Source of the DNA: JBBWZH01 sp035544115
GTDB lineage: Bacteria; Actinomycetota; Actinomycetes; Mycobacteriales; CADCTP01
Length of the DNA: 64,000 bases
NCBI GenBank assembly: GCA_963714145.1
Contig: OY970235.1
Location: forward strand, 434,001-498,000
Direction of reading: 5' to 3'
Positions 18,540 to 25,245 of the stretch are shown one piece after another. The notes under the pieces were generated by a model, which was not told the DNA's origin, ran no database searches, and saw nothing but the letters and a program-made list of their open reading frames with translations. The position numbers and the translations under genes are program-made. Numbering within the stretch: position 1 is the stretch's first letter; every line of letters starts with the position of its first letter.

Positions 18540-19712
18540 GTGCGCCGGGTGTGTGCGATGGCCGCGCTGGACGAGCTCGTCCCGCTGTATGCGGTCTATC
18601 CGCTGCTGTTCGCCGCGCACGGCCTCTCGGTCGGCCAGATCTCCGGGCTCTACCTGCTCTGGTCGCTGACCGGTTTCGTGCTGGAGGTGCCGTCCGGCGC
18701 GCTGGCTGACCGGGTGTCCCGGCGCCGGCTGCTCGCGGTCGCCGGCCTGTTAGAGGCGGTCGGGTACGCGCTCTGGGTGTTCATCCCGTCCTTCCCGGCG
18801 TTCGCGGCCGGCTTCGTGCTCTGGGGCGTCGGTGGCGCGTTCACCTCCGGCACCCGGGAGGCGCTGATCTACGACGAGCTGGCCGCCGCCGGCGCGGCCG
18901 ACCGCTACCCGGCGGTGATCGGCCGCACCGAGGTGCTCGGCACGCTCGGTGTGGTGGCCAGCACCGTGCTCGCGCTGCCGGCGATGGCGCTCGGTGGCTA
19001 CCGGCTGACCGGCATCCTCAGCGTCGCTACCTGCCTGGGCACCGGGCTGCTCGCGCTCGGACTGCCGGAGCGGCCCCGGGTCGAGGCGGCGGACGAGGCC
19101 GGCGGCGTCGCCGGCTACCTGCACACGCTGCGGACCGGGGTGACCGAGGCGCGGTCCGACCGGCGGCTGCGCCGGCTGGTGCTGATCGCCGCGATGATCC
19201 CCGGACTGACCGCGCTGGACGAGTACATGTCGCTGCTGGCCGGCGACACCGGCGTCCGGCCCGGGCTGGTGCCGGTGCTGATGCTCGCGTCGTACACCGG
19301 GCTGGTAGTGGGCGCGGAGTGGGCCGGTCGCCGGCCCGGGATCAGCCCGCGCCGGCTGGCGGCGCTGACCACGGCCGGTGCGGTGCTGCTGGCCGGCGGC
19401 TCGCTGTCGGGCCACCCGCTCGGCTTCCTCGGCATCGGTGGCTGGTACCTGGCCACCTGGTACGGCAGCGTGGTCTCCGGCGCCCGGCTGCAGGCGGAGA
19501 TGACCGGCGCCGCCAGGGCCACCGTCACCTCGGTGTCCGCGCTGCTGGAGGAGACGTTCGCGCTGCTCACCTTCGCCGCCTTCGGCCTCGCCGGCGGCCA
19601 CGCCAACCTCTCGATCCTGATCGCCGCGGGCGCCGTCCCGACCGTCCTGATCGCCGCCCTCCTCCCACGCTGGCTCCCGCCGGCCCGCCCCCCACCCCCG
19701 TCCCCAGACTGA
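18540..19712 (+). CDS. MFS transporter
   Basis: 390 residues with about twelve predicted membrane helices. SGALADRVSRRRLLAVAGLLEAVGYALW contains the loop 2-3 motif of the major facilitator superfamily (D-R-x-x-R-R). The N-terminus MRRVCAMAALDELVPLYAVY starts directly with helix 1. Substrate cannot be told. The GTG at 18540 lacks a clear ribosome site, but no better start is open upstream. It is a single gene in the recG-rsmD gap, not part of the conserved backbone. Confidence 0.85.
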   Translation: MRRVCAMAALDELVPLYAVYPLLFAAHGLSVGQISGLYLLWSLTGFVLEVPSGALADRVSRRRLLAVAGLLEAVGYALWVFIPSFPAFAAGFVLWGVGGAFTSGTREALIYDELAAAGAADRYPAVIGRTEVLGTLGVVASTVLALPAMALGGYRLTGILSVATCLGTGLLALGLPERPRVEAADEAGGVAGYLHTLRTGVTEARSDRRLRRLVLIAAMIPGLTALDEYMSLLAGDTGVRPGLVPVLMLASYTGLVVGAEWAGRRPGISPRRLAALTTAGAVLLAGGSLSGHPLGFLGIGGWYLATWYGSVVSGARLQAEMTGAARATVTSVSALLEETFALLTFAAFGLAGGHANLSILIAAGAVPTVLIAALLPRWLPPARPPPPSPD

Positions 19713-19927
19713 CAGCGTCGGGCTGGTCGCGTGCCGGGCTGGGCCCCGCCGTCCTGAGCTCGGGCGACGTCCGCCCCGCGCGGGTGATGTCTTCGGTGGC
19801 CGGGTGACGTCGTGCCTTTCCCGGGTGGGGACTTCGTGCGTCCGGAGACGCCTGTGCGCCATCACCGGCGCCCCCGGTCCACCACCCGCGGAGCAAAGCC
19901 GTCACCCGTGGGCGGATCCCGTCACCG

Positions 19928-19979
19928 GGCGGCGGATCCCGCGGGCGGATCCGGCGGGCCGATCCGGCGGGCGGAGCCC
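19928..19979. repeat. 13-bp tandem repeat, four copies
   Basis: Four consecutive 13-bp units related to GCGGGCGGATCCG: 19928-19940, 19941-19953, 19954-19966 and 19967-19979, differing at one to three positions. The repeat is non-coding and lies just upstream of the rsmD promoter. Confidence 0.7.
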
Positions 19980-20005
19980 GTCAGCGGAGGGCGGGTGGTT
20001 CCGGC

Positions 20006-20011
20006 TACGGT
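20006..20011 (+). promoter_or_regulatory. -10-like TACGGT, leaderless start for rsmD
   Basis: TACGGT lies eight bases before the ATG at 20020. No ribosome site is present between them, consistent with a leaderless rsmD-coaD transcript. Confidence 0.5.
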
Positions 20012-20019
20012 CGGGCCGC

Positions 20020-20583
20020 ATGAGCCGGATCGTGGGGGGAGTGCTGGGTGGGCGGCGGCTGGTGGTGCCGGCCGGCCGGGAGGTCCGGCCGACGTCCGAC
20101 CGGGCCCGGGAGGCGCTGTTCGGGACGGTCGGCTCGGTGCTGGAGCTGGCCGGGGCCCGGGTGCTCGACCTGTACGCCGGCTCCGGCGCGGTGGGCCTGG
20201 AGGCACTGTCCCGTGGCGCCGAGCATGCGCTGCTGGTCGAGGCCGATGCCGCGGCCGCGGCCGCGATCAGCGCCAACGTCACCGCGCTGGCCCTCACCGG
20301 CCGGGCCACGCTCGCCCGGGACAGGGTCGAGCGCCTGCTCCGCACCGGCCCGCCCGGCCCGCCGTACCACCTGATCTTCGCTGACCCGCCGTACGCGCTC
20401 CCGGACGAGCAGGTCGACGCGGTGCTCGCCGCGCTGGCCGAGCACGGCTGGGTGGGCCCGGACGCGGTCGTGGTGATCGAGCGGTCCAGCCGCGGCGCGG
20501 GCCCGGCGTGGCCTTCGTCACTGAGACCGATGAAACAGCGCCGCTACGGGGAGGGCACGCTTTGGTACGGTCGCGCAACATGA
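20020..20583 (+). CDS. rsmD: 16S rRNA (guanine(966)-N2)-methyltransferase
   Basis: 187 residues. RsmD methylates G966 of 16S rRNA with SAM. MSRIVGGVLGGRRLVVPAG and RPTSDRAREALFGTVG are the family N-terminus, VLDLYAGSGAVGLEALSRGA is the SAM-binding motif I, and FADPPYALP is the catalytic (D/N)PPY motif. A frame open from 19804 is longer, but the conserved protein starts at the ATG 20020. The stop overlaps the coaD start (ATGA). Confidence 0.95.
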   Translation: MSRIVGGVLGGRRLVVPAGREVRPTSDRAREALFGTVGSVLELAGARVLDLYAGSGAVGLEALSRGAEHALLVEADAAAAAAISANVTALALTGRATLARDRVERLLRTGPPGPPYHLIFADPPYALPDEQVDAVLAALAEHGWVGPDAVVVIERSSRGAGPAWPSSLRPMKQRRYGEGTLWYGRAT

Positions 20584-21062
20584 GGCGCGCCGTCTGCCCC
20601 GGCTCCTTTGACCCCGTGACCAATGGCCATCTGGACATCATCGGCCGGGCCAGCATCCTCTATGACGAGGTTGTGGTGGCGGTCCTGATCAACAAGAGCA
20701 AGGCCAGCCTGTTCACCGTCGAGGAACGGATGGACATCCTCACCGCGGTGGTGGCCGAGTATCCGAACGTACGGATCGACTCGTTCCACGGGCTGCTCGT
20801 CGACTACTGCCGCACGAACGACATCCCGGCCGTGGTCAAGGGCCTGCGCGCGGTCAGCGACTTCGACTACGAGCTGCAGATGGCACAGATGAACCATCAG
20901 CTGGCCGGCGTCGAGACGATGTTCATGGCGACCAACCCGCTGTACAGCTTCCTGTCCTCCAGCCTGGTCAAGGAGGTCGCGACGTACGGCGGCGACGTCA
21001 CCGCGCTGGCGCCGCCACTGGTCCTGGAACGCCTGTCCGCCCGCCTCGCCGAGCGCCGGTAG
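20580..21062 (+). CDS. coaD: Phosphopantetheine adenylyltransferase
   Basis: 160 residues. CoaD adenylates 4'-phosphopantetheine, the penultimate step of coenzyme A synthesis. MRRAVCPGSFDPVTNGHLDI contains the (T/H)xGH nucleotidyl-transfer motif, followed by KGLRAVSDFDYELQMAQMN and LSSSLVKEVATYGGDV near the C-terminus. The start overlaps the rsmD stop by four bases, the common rsmD-coaD arrangement. Confidence 0.97.
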   Translation: MRRAVCPGSFDPVTNGHLDIIGRASILYDEVVVAVLINKSKASLFTVEERMDILTAVVAEYPNVRIDSFHGLLVDYCRTNDIPAVVKGLRAVSDFDYELQMAQMNHQLAGVETMFMATNPLYSFLSSSLVKEVATYGGDVTALAPPLVLERLSARLAERR

Positions 21063-21114
21063 CCCGCCGGAACACCGGCGGAGTCGGTGTTTCCTGCGCT
21101 CCCAGGTAGCGCGA

Positions 21115-21120
21115 TAGAGT
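21115..21120 (+). promoter_or_regulatory. -10 TAGAGT upstream of the sepIVA-like gene, with a leaderless mini-ORF
   Basis: TAGAGT fits the actinobacterial -10 (TAGRRT), with a weak -35 TTCCTG 18 bases upstream (21091-21096). Seven bases later an ATG (21128) opens an 11-codon frame ending at 21163. The main gene starts at GTG 21174, so this short frame may be a leaderless upstream ORF. Confidence 0.4.
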
Positions 21121-21173
21121 GAACGGCATGTGGCGCCAGCTGCGCGGCGCACCCCCGAGCTGAGACGGCCTGC

Positions 21174-21779
21174 GTGTCCCGCGCCCACGACGCGATGCGT
21201 CAGGTCTACGACTCGCTCGACGAACTGGTCGCGCTGGTCGAGACCGCGCGGGCGATGCCGCTGTCGGCCTCGTGCGTGTTGCCCCGGGAGCAGCTGCTCG
21301 ACCTGTTGGACGAGATCCGGGCCGGCCTGCCGCGTGCCTTCGACGACGCCCGGGAGCTGGTCGCGGTCCGCGAGGAGCTGCTCGGCCAGGCCCGCGACCG
21401 GCGCGACCGCGCGGTGGCACAGGCCCAGGTGGAGGCCACCTCGATCGTCACGGCCGCGCGCGCCGAGGCCGACCAGGTGCGCGCCGGCGCGCACGCCGAG
21501 CATGAGCAACTGGTGTCCGAGCACGAGGTGCGCCGGGCCGCCGCGGCCGAGGCGCGCGGCATCCTGGAGGCCGCCCGGGACCGCGCCGACCAGCTCCGGG
21601 CCGACGCGGACGAATACGTGGACGGGCAGCTCGCGGCGCTCGCCGAGGTGCTGGGGCGGACGCTGCGGACCGTTGACCGGGGCCGCGAGGTGCTGCGGGA
21701 GCGCTCGGCCGACCCGCCGCCGCAGCCCCGGCACCCGGACCGCCCAGCCCTGCCTGATAGGGCAGCCGGATCGGTCTAG
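21174..21779 (+). CDS. DivIVA-like coiled-coil cell-division protein (SepIVA-type)
   Basis: 201 residues, almost entirely helical and coiled-coil. The N-terminus MSRAHDAMRQVYDSLDELVALVETARAMP contains a DivIVA-like segment, followed by long Ala/Glu/Arg-rich heptads (about 60-175) and a Pro-rich tail. In mycobacteria the essential septation factor SepIVA (Rv2927c) occupies this place before the YceD gene and rnc, so orthology is inferred from position and fold. Such proteins act at the septum and in peptidoglycan-precursor metabolism. ATP synthase b-like annotations of these coiled coils are misleading. Confidence 0.78.
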   Translation: MSRAHDAMRQVYDSLDELVALVETARAMPLSASCVLPREQLLDLLDEIRAGLPRAFDDARELVAVREELLGQARDRRDRAVAQAQVEATSIVTAARAEADQVRAGAHAEHEQLVSEHEVRRAAAAEARGILEAARDRADQLRADADEYVDGQLAALAEVLGRTLRTVDRGREVLRERSADPPPQPRHPDRPALPDRAAGSV

Positions 21780-21789
21780 ACCGCGCGAA

Positions 21790-21818
21790 TCGACTCTGAC
21801 AGTCTCCTCGGGTACGCT
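21790..21818 (+). promoter_or_regulatory. Putative promoter of the yceD-rpmF-rnc operon
   Basis: TCGACT (21790-21795) and TACGCT (21813-21818) are separated by 17 bases, a fair match to actinobacterial housekeeping -35/-10 elements. The yceD-like start follows about 38 bases downstream. Confidence 0.45.
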
Positions 21819-21856
21819 CGATAGCCGGCCTACCTGCAGTCTTACCCCTTTTGACT

Positions 21857-22444
21857 ATGCCTGAGAAGACGATGTCTCGCGCCCGCCTTGACCCCCGCCG
21901 TCCACTCGTACTCGATGTACGTGAGTTGGGCCGCCGTCCGGGGGCGATGCAGCCTGTCCGGCGCGAGGTCTCGGCTCCGGACAGCCTGGAGTTGGAGTTG
22001 GTCCGGGTGCCTGCCGGCGCGCCGGTGACGCTCGACCTGCGGATGGAGTCGGTGGTGGAGGGGGTGCTGGTGTCCGGCACGGTCACCGCCCCGGTCAGCG
22101 GCGAGTGCGGCCGCTGCCTCGAGCCGGTCAGCGACGAGATCACCGTCGACATCCAGGAGCTGTTCGCCTACCCGGAGAGCGCCACCGACACCACCTCGGA
22201 CGCCGAGGAGGTCCGCCGGCTGTCCGGCGACCTGCTCGATCTGGAGCCGGTGCTGCGCGACGCGGTGGTGCTCGACCTCCCACTCTCGCCGCTCTGCCGC
22301 GCCGACTGCCGTGGCCTCTGCCCAAGCTGCGGTGTGCGGTGGGACGATCTTCCCGACGATCACTCGCACCAGACCCTTGATCCCCGCTGGGCCGCGCTAA
22401 CCGAGCGGTTCGGCACGAGTACCACCGACAGTCAGGAGAGATAG
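21857..22444 (+). CDS. YceD/DUF177 family protein
   Basis: 195 residues. The DUF177 family is co-conserved with rpmF and implicated in large-subunit rRNA processing. Visible marks are GECGRCLEPVSDEITVDIQELF, DLLDLEPVLRDAVVLDLP and the Cys cluster CRADCRGLCPSCGVRWDD, a likely metal site together with CGRC. The ATG at 21857 and another at 21872 (MSRARLDPRRPLVLDV) are both possible. rpmF starts two bases after its stop, the classic yceD-rpmF pair. Confidence 0.9.
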   Translation: MPEKTMSRARLDPRRPLVLDVRELGRRPGAMQPVRREVSAPDSLELELVRVPAGAPVTLDLRMESVVEGVLVSGTVTAPVSGECGRCLEPVSDEITVDIQELFAYPESATDTTSDAEEVRRLSGDLLDLEPVLRDAVVLDLPLSPLCRADCRGLCPSCGVRWDDLPDDHSHQTLDPRWAALTERFGTSTTDSQER

Positions 22445-22446
22445 CT

Positions 22447-22626
22447 GTGGCCGTCCCCAAGCGGAGGACCTCCCGGAGCAACACGCGCTCACGCCGGGCG
22501 CAGTGGAAGACCTCCGCGCCCACGCTGGCCGCCTGCACGAACCGGGCCTGCGGCCGGCTGAAGCTGCCGCACACCGCCTGCCCTGCATGCGGTCAGTACG
22601 ACGGCAAGCAGGTTATCTCGGTCTGA
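22447..22626 (+). CDS. rpmF: 50S ribosomal protein L32
   Basis: 59 residues from GTG 22447. The N-terminus VAVPKRRTSRSNTRSRRAQW is diagnostic of L32. Four cysteines (C30, C35, C45, C48) in AACTNRAC...ACPACG form the zinc-ribbon. It follows the YceD gene by two bases, and AGGAGA overlaps that gene's end as ribosome site. rnc follows about 20 bases later. Confidence 0.97.
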   Translation: MAVPKRRTSRSNTRSRRAQWKTSAPTLAACTNRACGRLKLPHTACPACGQYDGKQVISV

Positions 22627-22646
22627 CGGCAGCCGTCCGCCGCTAC

Positions 22647-23405
22647 GTGACCGGAGGCCAGCGCCCGGCCGCGGATCCGTCCGCGCTGGAGGAGGCACTC
22701 GGCGTCGAAGTCGACGCCGGGTTGCTGTCGCGTGCGCTGACCCACCGCTCCTACGCATACGAGAACGGCGGCCTGCCGACCAACGAACGGCTCGAGTTCC
22801 TCGGCGACGCGGTGCTCGGCCTGATCGTCACCGACGCGCTGTTCCGGGACCATCCGGAGCTGCCCGAGGGCCAGCTGGCGAAGCTGCGCGCCTCGGTCGT
22901 GAACATGCGGGCGCTGGCCGACGTGGCCCGCGGTCTGGGCAGCGTCGGCCTCGGCGCGCACCTGCGGCTCGGCCGTGGCGAGGAGGTCACCGGCGGCCGG
23001 GACAAGGCCAGCATCCTGGCCGACACCCTGGAGGCCGTCCTCGGCGCCATCTACCTGCAGTACGGCCTGGGCCAGGCGTCCGCCGTGGTGCACCGGCTGT
23101 TCGACCCGGTGCTGGCCGATGCCGCCCAGCGCGGCGCCGGCCTGGACTGGAAGACCAGCCTGCAGGAGCTGACCGCCGCGTTCGGCCTCGGCGTGCCCGA
23201 GTACGTGGTCAGCGAGGAAGGCCCGGACCACGCCAAGTCGTTCACCGCGATCGCCCGGGTCGGCGGCGAGTCGCTGGGCAGCGGCGCCGGGCGCAGCAAG
23301 AAGGAAGCCGAGCAGAAGGCCGCCGAGGCGGCCTGGACCGTGCTGCAGGAGCGCGCTTCCGGCGCCGCCCCCGGCAGCACCAAGAAGCCGGACGACACGA
23401 AGTAG
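22647..23405 (+). CDS. rnc: Ribonuclease III
   Basis: 252 residues. RNase III cleaves double-stranded RNA in rRNA and mRNA processing. NERLEFLGDAVLGL is the signature with catalytic Glu/Asp; GGRDKASILADTLEAVLGAIYL carries the second acidic pair. A dsRNA-binding domain follows at about 165-235 (DWKTSLQELTAAFG to GRSKKEAEQKAAEAAW). GTG 22647 is chosen because it starts just after rpmF and just before the conserved domain; longer in-frame starts lie within rpmF. No clear ribosome site is visible, so coupling to rpmF is likely. Confidence 0.95.
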   Translation: MTGGQRPAADPSALEEALGVEVDAGLLSRALTHRSYAYENGGLPTNERLEFLGDAVLGLIVTDALFRDHPELPEGQLAKLRASVVNMRALADVARGLGSVGLGAHLRLGRGEEVTGGRDKASILADTLEAVLGAIYLQYGLGQASAVVHRLFDPVLADAAQRGAGLDWKTSLQELTAAFGLGVPEYVVSEEGPDHAKSFTAIARVGGESLGSGAGRSKKEAEQKAAEAAWTVLQERASGAAPGSTKKPDDTK

Positions 23406-23453
23406 TGGGGTGCCCGGGCGACCCGGTCCGGCGGGATTGTCGGTGGGCGGTCG

Positions 23454-23459
23454 TAGGGT
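23454..23459 (+). promoter_or_regulatory. -10-like TAGGGT, leaderless start for mutM
   Basis: TAGGGT is followed by seven bases and the GTG start at 23467, leaving no room for a ribosome-binding site. Confidence 0.5.
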
Positions 23460-23466
23460 GTGCGCC

Positions 23467-24357
23467 GTGCCTGAGCTGCCCGAGGTCGAGGTTGTCCGGC
23501 AGGGGTTGGCGGAGTGGGCCGCCGGCCGGGTGATCTCGGTGGTGGAGGTGCACCATCCGAGGGCGATCCGCCGGCACCTGACCGGGCCGGACGACTTCGC
23601 CGGGCGGCTGGTGGGGCGGCTGCTGCCGGCGGTCTGCCGGCGCGGCAAGTACCTGTGGCTGCCGCTGGCCGACCCGGTCCATCCGGCCGACCAGCCGGTG
23701 GAGGCGCTGCTCGGCCACCTCGGGATGAGCGGCCAACTGCTGATGGTGGCGCCGGAAACGCCGGCCGAGCCGCACCTGCGGGTCCGGTTCGGCTTCGCCG
23801 ACGGTGGTCCAGACCTCCGGTTCTCCGACCAGCGGACCTTCGGCGGGCTGTCCGTCGAGAGATTGGTGGACGCGGACGGGGCGCGGTTGCCGGCGTCGAT
23901 CCGGCACATCGCCCGCGATCCGGTGGATCCCCGGTTCGACGACGCGGCCTTCGCCGCCGCGCTGCGCCGCCGGCACACCGGCCTCAAGCGCGCGCTGCTG
24001 GACCAGTCGCTGATCTCCGGCGTCGGCAACATCTACGCGGACGAGGCGCTCTGGCGGGCCAGGCTGCACTGGGCCCGGCCGACCGAGACGCTGACCCGGC
24101 CGGTGATCGCGCGGCTGCTGGCGGCCGTCCGGGAGGTGCTGGGGGAGGCGCTGGCCGCCGGCGGCACCTCGTTCGACTCGCTGTACGTCAACGTGAACGG
24201 GCAGAGCGGCTACTTCGACCGGTCGCTGGCCGTCTACGGGCGGCAGCACGAGCCGTGCCCGCGGTGCGGCACGCCGATCCGCCGGGATTCGTTCATGAAC
24301 CGGTCCAGCTTCAGTTGCCCGCGGTGCCAGCCCCGCCCGCGCCGGGCCCGCTGGTAG
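23467..24357 (+). CDS. mutM: Formamidopyrimidine-DNA glycosylase
   Basis: 296 residues. MutM/Fpg removes 8-oxoguanine and cleaves at abasic sites. The start must be GTG 23467, since processing of VPELPEVE exposes the catalytic Pro2 with Glu3; RRGKYLW carries the conserved Lys. LLDQSLISGVGNIYADEALW is the H2TH region, and the C-terminus has the zinc finger CPRCGTPI...FSCPRC with the DNA-contacting Arg. It sits in the conserved rnc-mutM-acyP-smc order. Confidence 0.97.
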   Translation: MPELPEVEVVRQGLAEWAAGRVISVVEVHHPRAIRRHLTGPDDFAGRLVGRLLPAVCRRGKYLWLPLADPVHPADQPVEALLGHLGMSGQLLMVAPETPAEPHLRVRFGFADGGPDLRFSDQRTFGGLSVERLVDADGARLPASIRHIARDPVDPRFDDAAFAAALRRRHTGLKRALLDQSLISGVGNIYADEALWRARLHWARPTETLTRPVIARLLAAVREVLGEALAAGGTSFDSLYVNVNGQSGYFDRSLAVYGRQHEPCPRCGTPIRRDSFMNRSSFSCPRCQPRPRRARW

Positions 24358-24367
24358 CCGGCCGGGC

Positions 24368-24373
24368 TACCCT
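24368..24373 (+). promoter_or_regulatory. -10-like TACCCT, leaderless start for acyP
   Basis: TACCCT is followed by seven bases and the GTG at 24381. The same geometry as at mutM, immediately upstream, argues that it is not accidental. Confidence 0.45.
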
Positions 24374-24380
24374 GCCGCCC

Positions 24381-24677
24381 GTGTCAGACGATCCGTCCGG
24401 CGCCGAGAGCGTCCGGCTTACCGCTTGGGTGCACGGTCATGTACAGGGCGTGGGCTTCCGCTGGTGGGTGCGGGCCCGGGCGCTGGAAATTGGCTTGACC
24501 GGCTCGGCGACGAATCTCACAGACGGCCGTGTCGAAGTGGTCGCGGAGGGTACCGAGGTCGCATGCCAGCGACTATTGGCGGCCCTTCGCGGACCCGGTA
24601 CACCCGGTCGCGTACGCACCGTAGTCGAACGATGGGGCCCTTCACGCGACGACATCACTGGTTTTGTCGAGCGATGA
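24381..24677 (+). CDS. acyP: Acylphosphatase
   Basis: 98 residues. Hydrolyses acyl phosphates. HGHVQGVGFRWWVRARA contains the phosphate-binding loop with the catalytic Arg, and NLTDGRVEVVAEG the catalytic Asn. It sits between mutM and smc as in mycobacteria (Rv2922A). GTG 24381 gives the standard length. Confidence 0.95.
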   Translation: MSDDPSGAESVRLTAWVHGHVQGVGFRWWVRARALEIGLTGSATNLTDGRVEVVAEGTEVACQRLLAALRGPGTPGRVRTVVERWGPSRDDITGFVER

Positions 24678-24825
24678 CGGCGGGTGAACACGCTGAGCAT
24701 TGGCAGACGTTGACCGATCGTGGCAAGCGTGCGACCCTGTTCTTATATGCACGCGCCCCGCGCCCCTTCCTCCGTGCGCGTGCCTCTCCAGACCCACCGA
24801 TGCGTCTCGCGTGGAGGCCTTCGAG

Positions 24826-25017
24826 ATGGCCAAGGCCCTTCTCGGTTATGTAGGTGCGCTCCCCGATCGTCGTCTTGTCGACGAGGTTGCCCACCTTCGA
24901 TCTCGTGTTCGTGACCTCGAGGCTGAGCTTGCCCGGCTGCGCGCCGAGCAACGCACCAGCGAATTGGAGCACGGGCTACGGCAGCTCTCGGAGCTGCCTG
25001 AGCCTGCTCTTGCTTGA
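24826..25017 (+). CDS. Small coiled-coil protein, function unknown
   Basis: 63 residues. MAKALLGYVGALPDRRLVDEVAHLRSR is followed by a charged helical segment (RDLEAELARLRAEQ) likely to form a coiled coil. The ATG at 24826 has GGAGG nine bases upstream; an earlier in-frame start adds Cys-rich sequence that is probably not translated. Codon use fits a real gene. It lies alone between acyP and smc. I do not recognise the family. Confidence 0.65.
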   Translation: MAKALLGYVGALPDRRLVDEVAHLRSRVRDLEAELARLRAEQRTSELEHGLRQLSELPEPALA

Positions 25018-25245
25018 GGCGGACGGCCGATCCTGACAGGCACACGCTGGGACGCGTGTGCCGGGTCTGTCTCCTCTGAACCAAGACCTTCCCCGGCCTC
25101 GACGAGCCTCTGTCTCGCCGAGGTGGTCGTGCGGCGTTCCCGGCGCAGCCTCCGTTCGCTGGTAGCAGCGACGGGGTAAGTTGGCTGGGAACGTTGAGTT
25201 CCCTGAGCCCGCACGGCCCCACCGCCGTAAGCGATCCGGAGAAGA

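Larger units (their letters stand above)
19713..20019. other. Gene-free stretch between the MFS gene and rsmD
   Basis: No convincing gene is seen here. It holds several GGGTGACGTC/GTCACCCG-like words, a 13-bp tandem repeat at 19928-19979, and the presumed rsmD promoter at its right end. Confidence 0.6.

Noticed and set aside
24700..24825. Longer start for the 63-residue coiled-coil protein
   Set aside because: The extra N-terminal sequence is Cys/Pro-rich and unlike the rest, while the ATG at 24826 has a good GGAGG.
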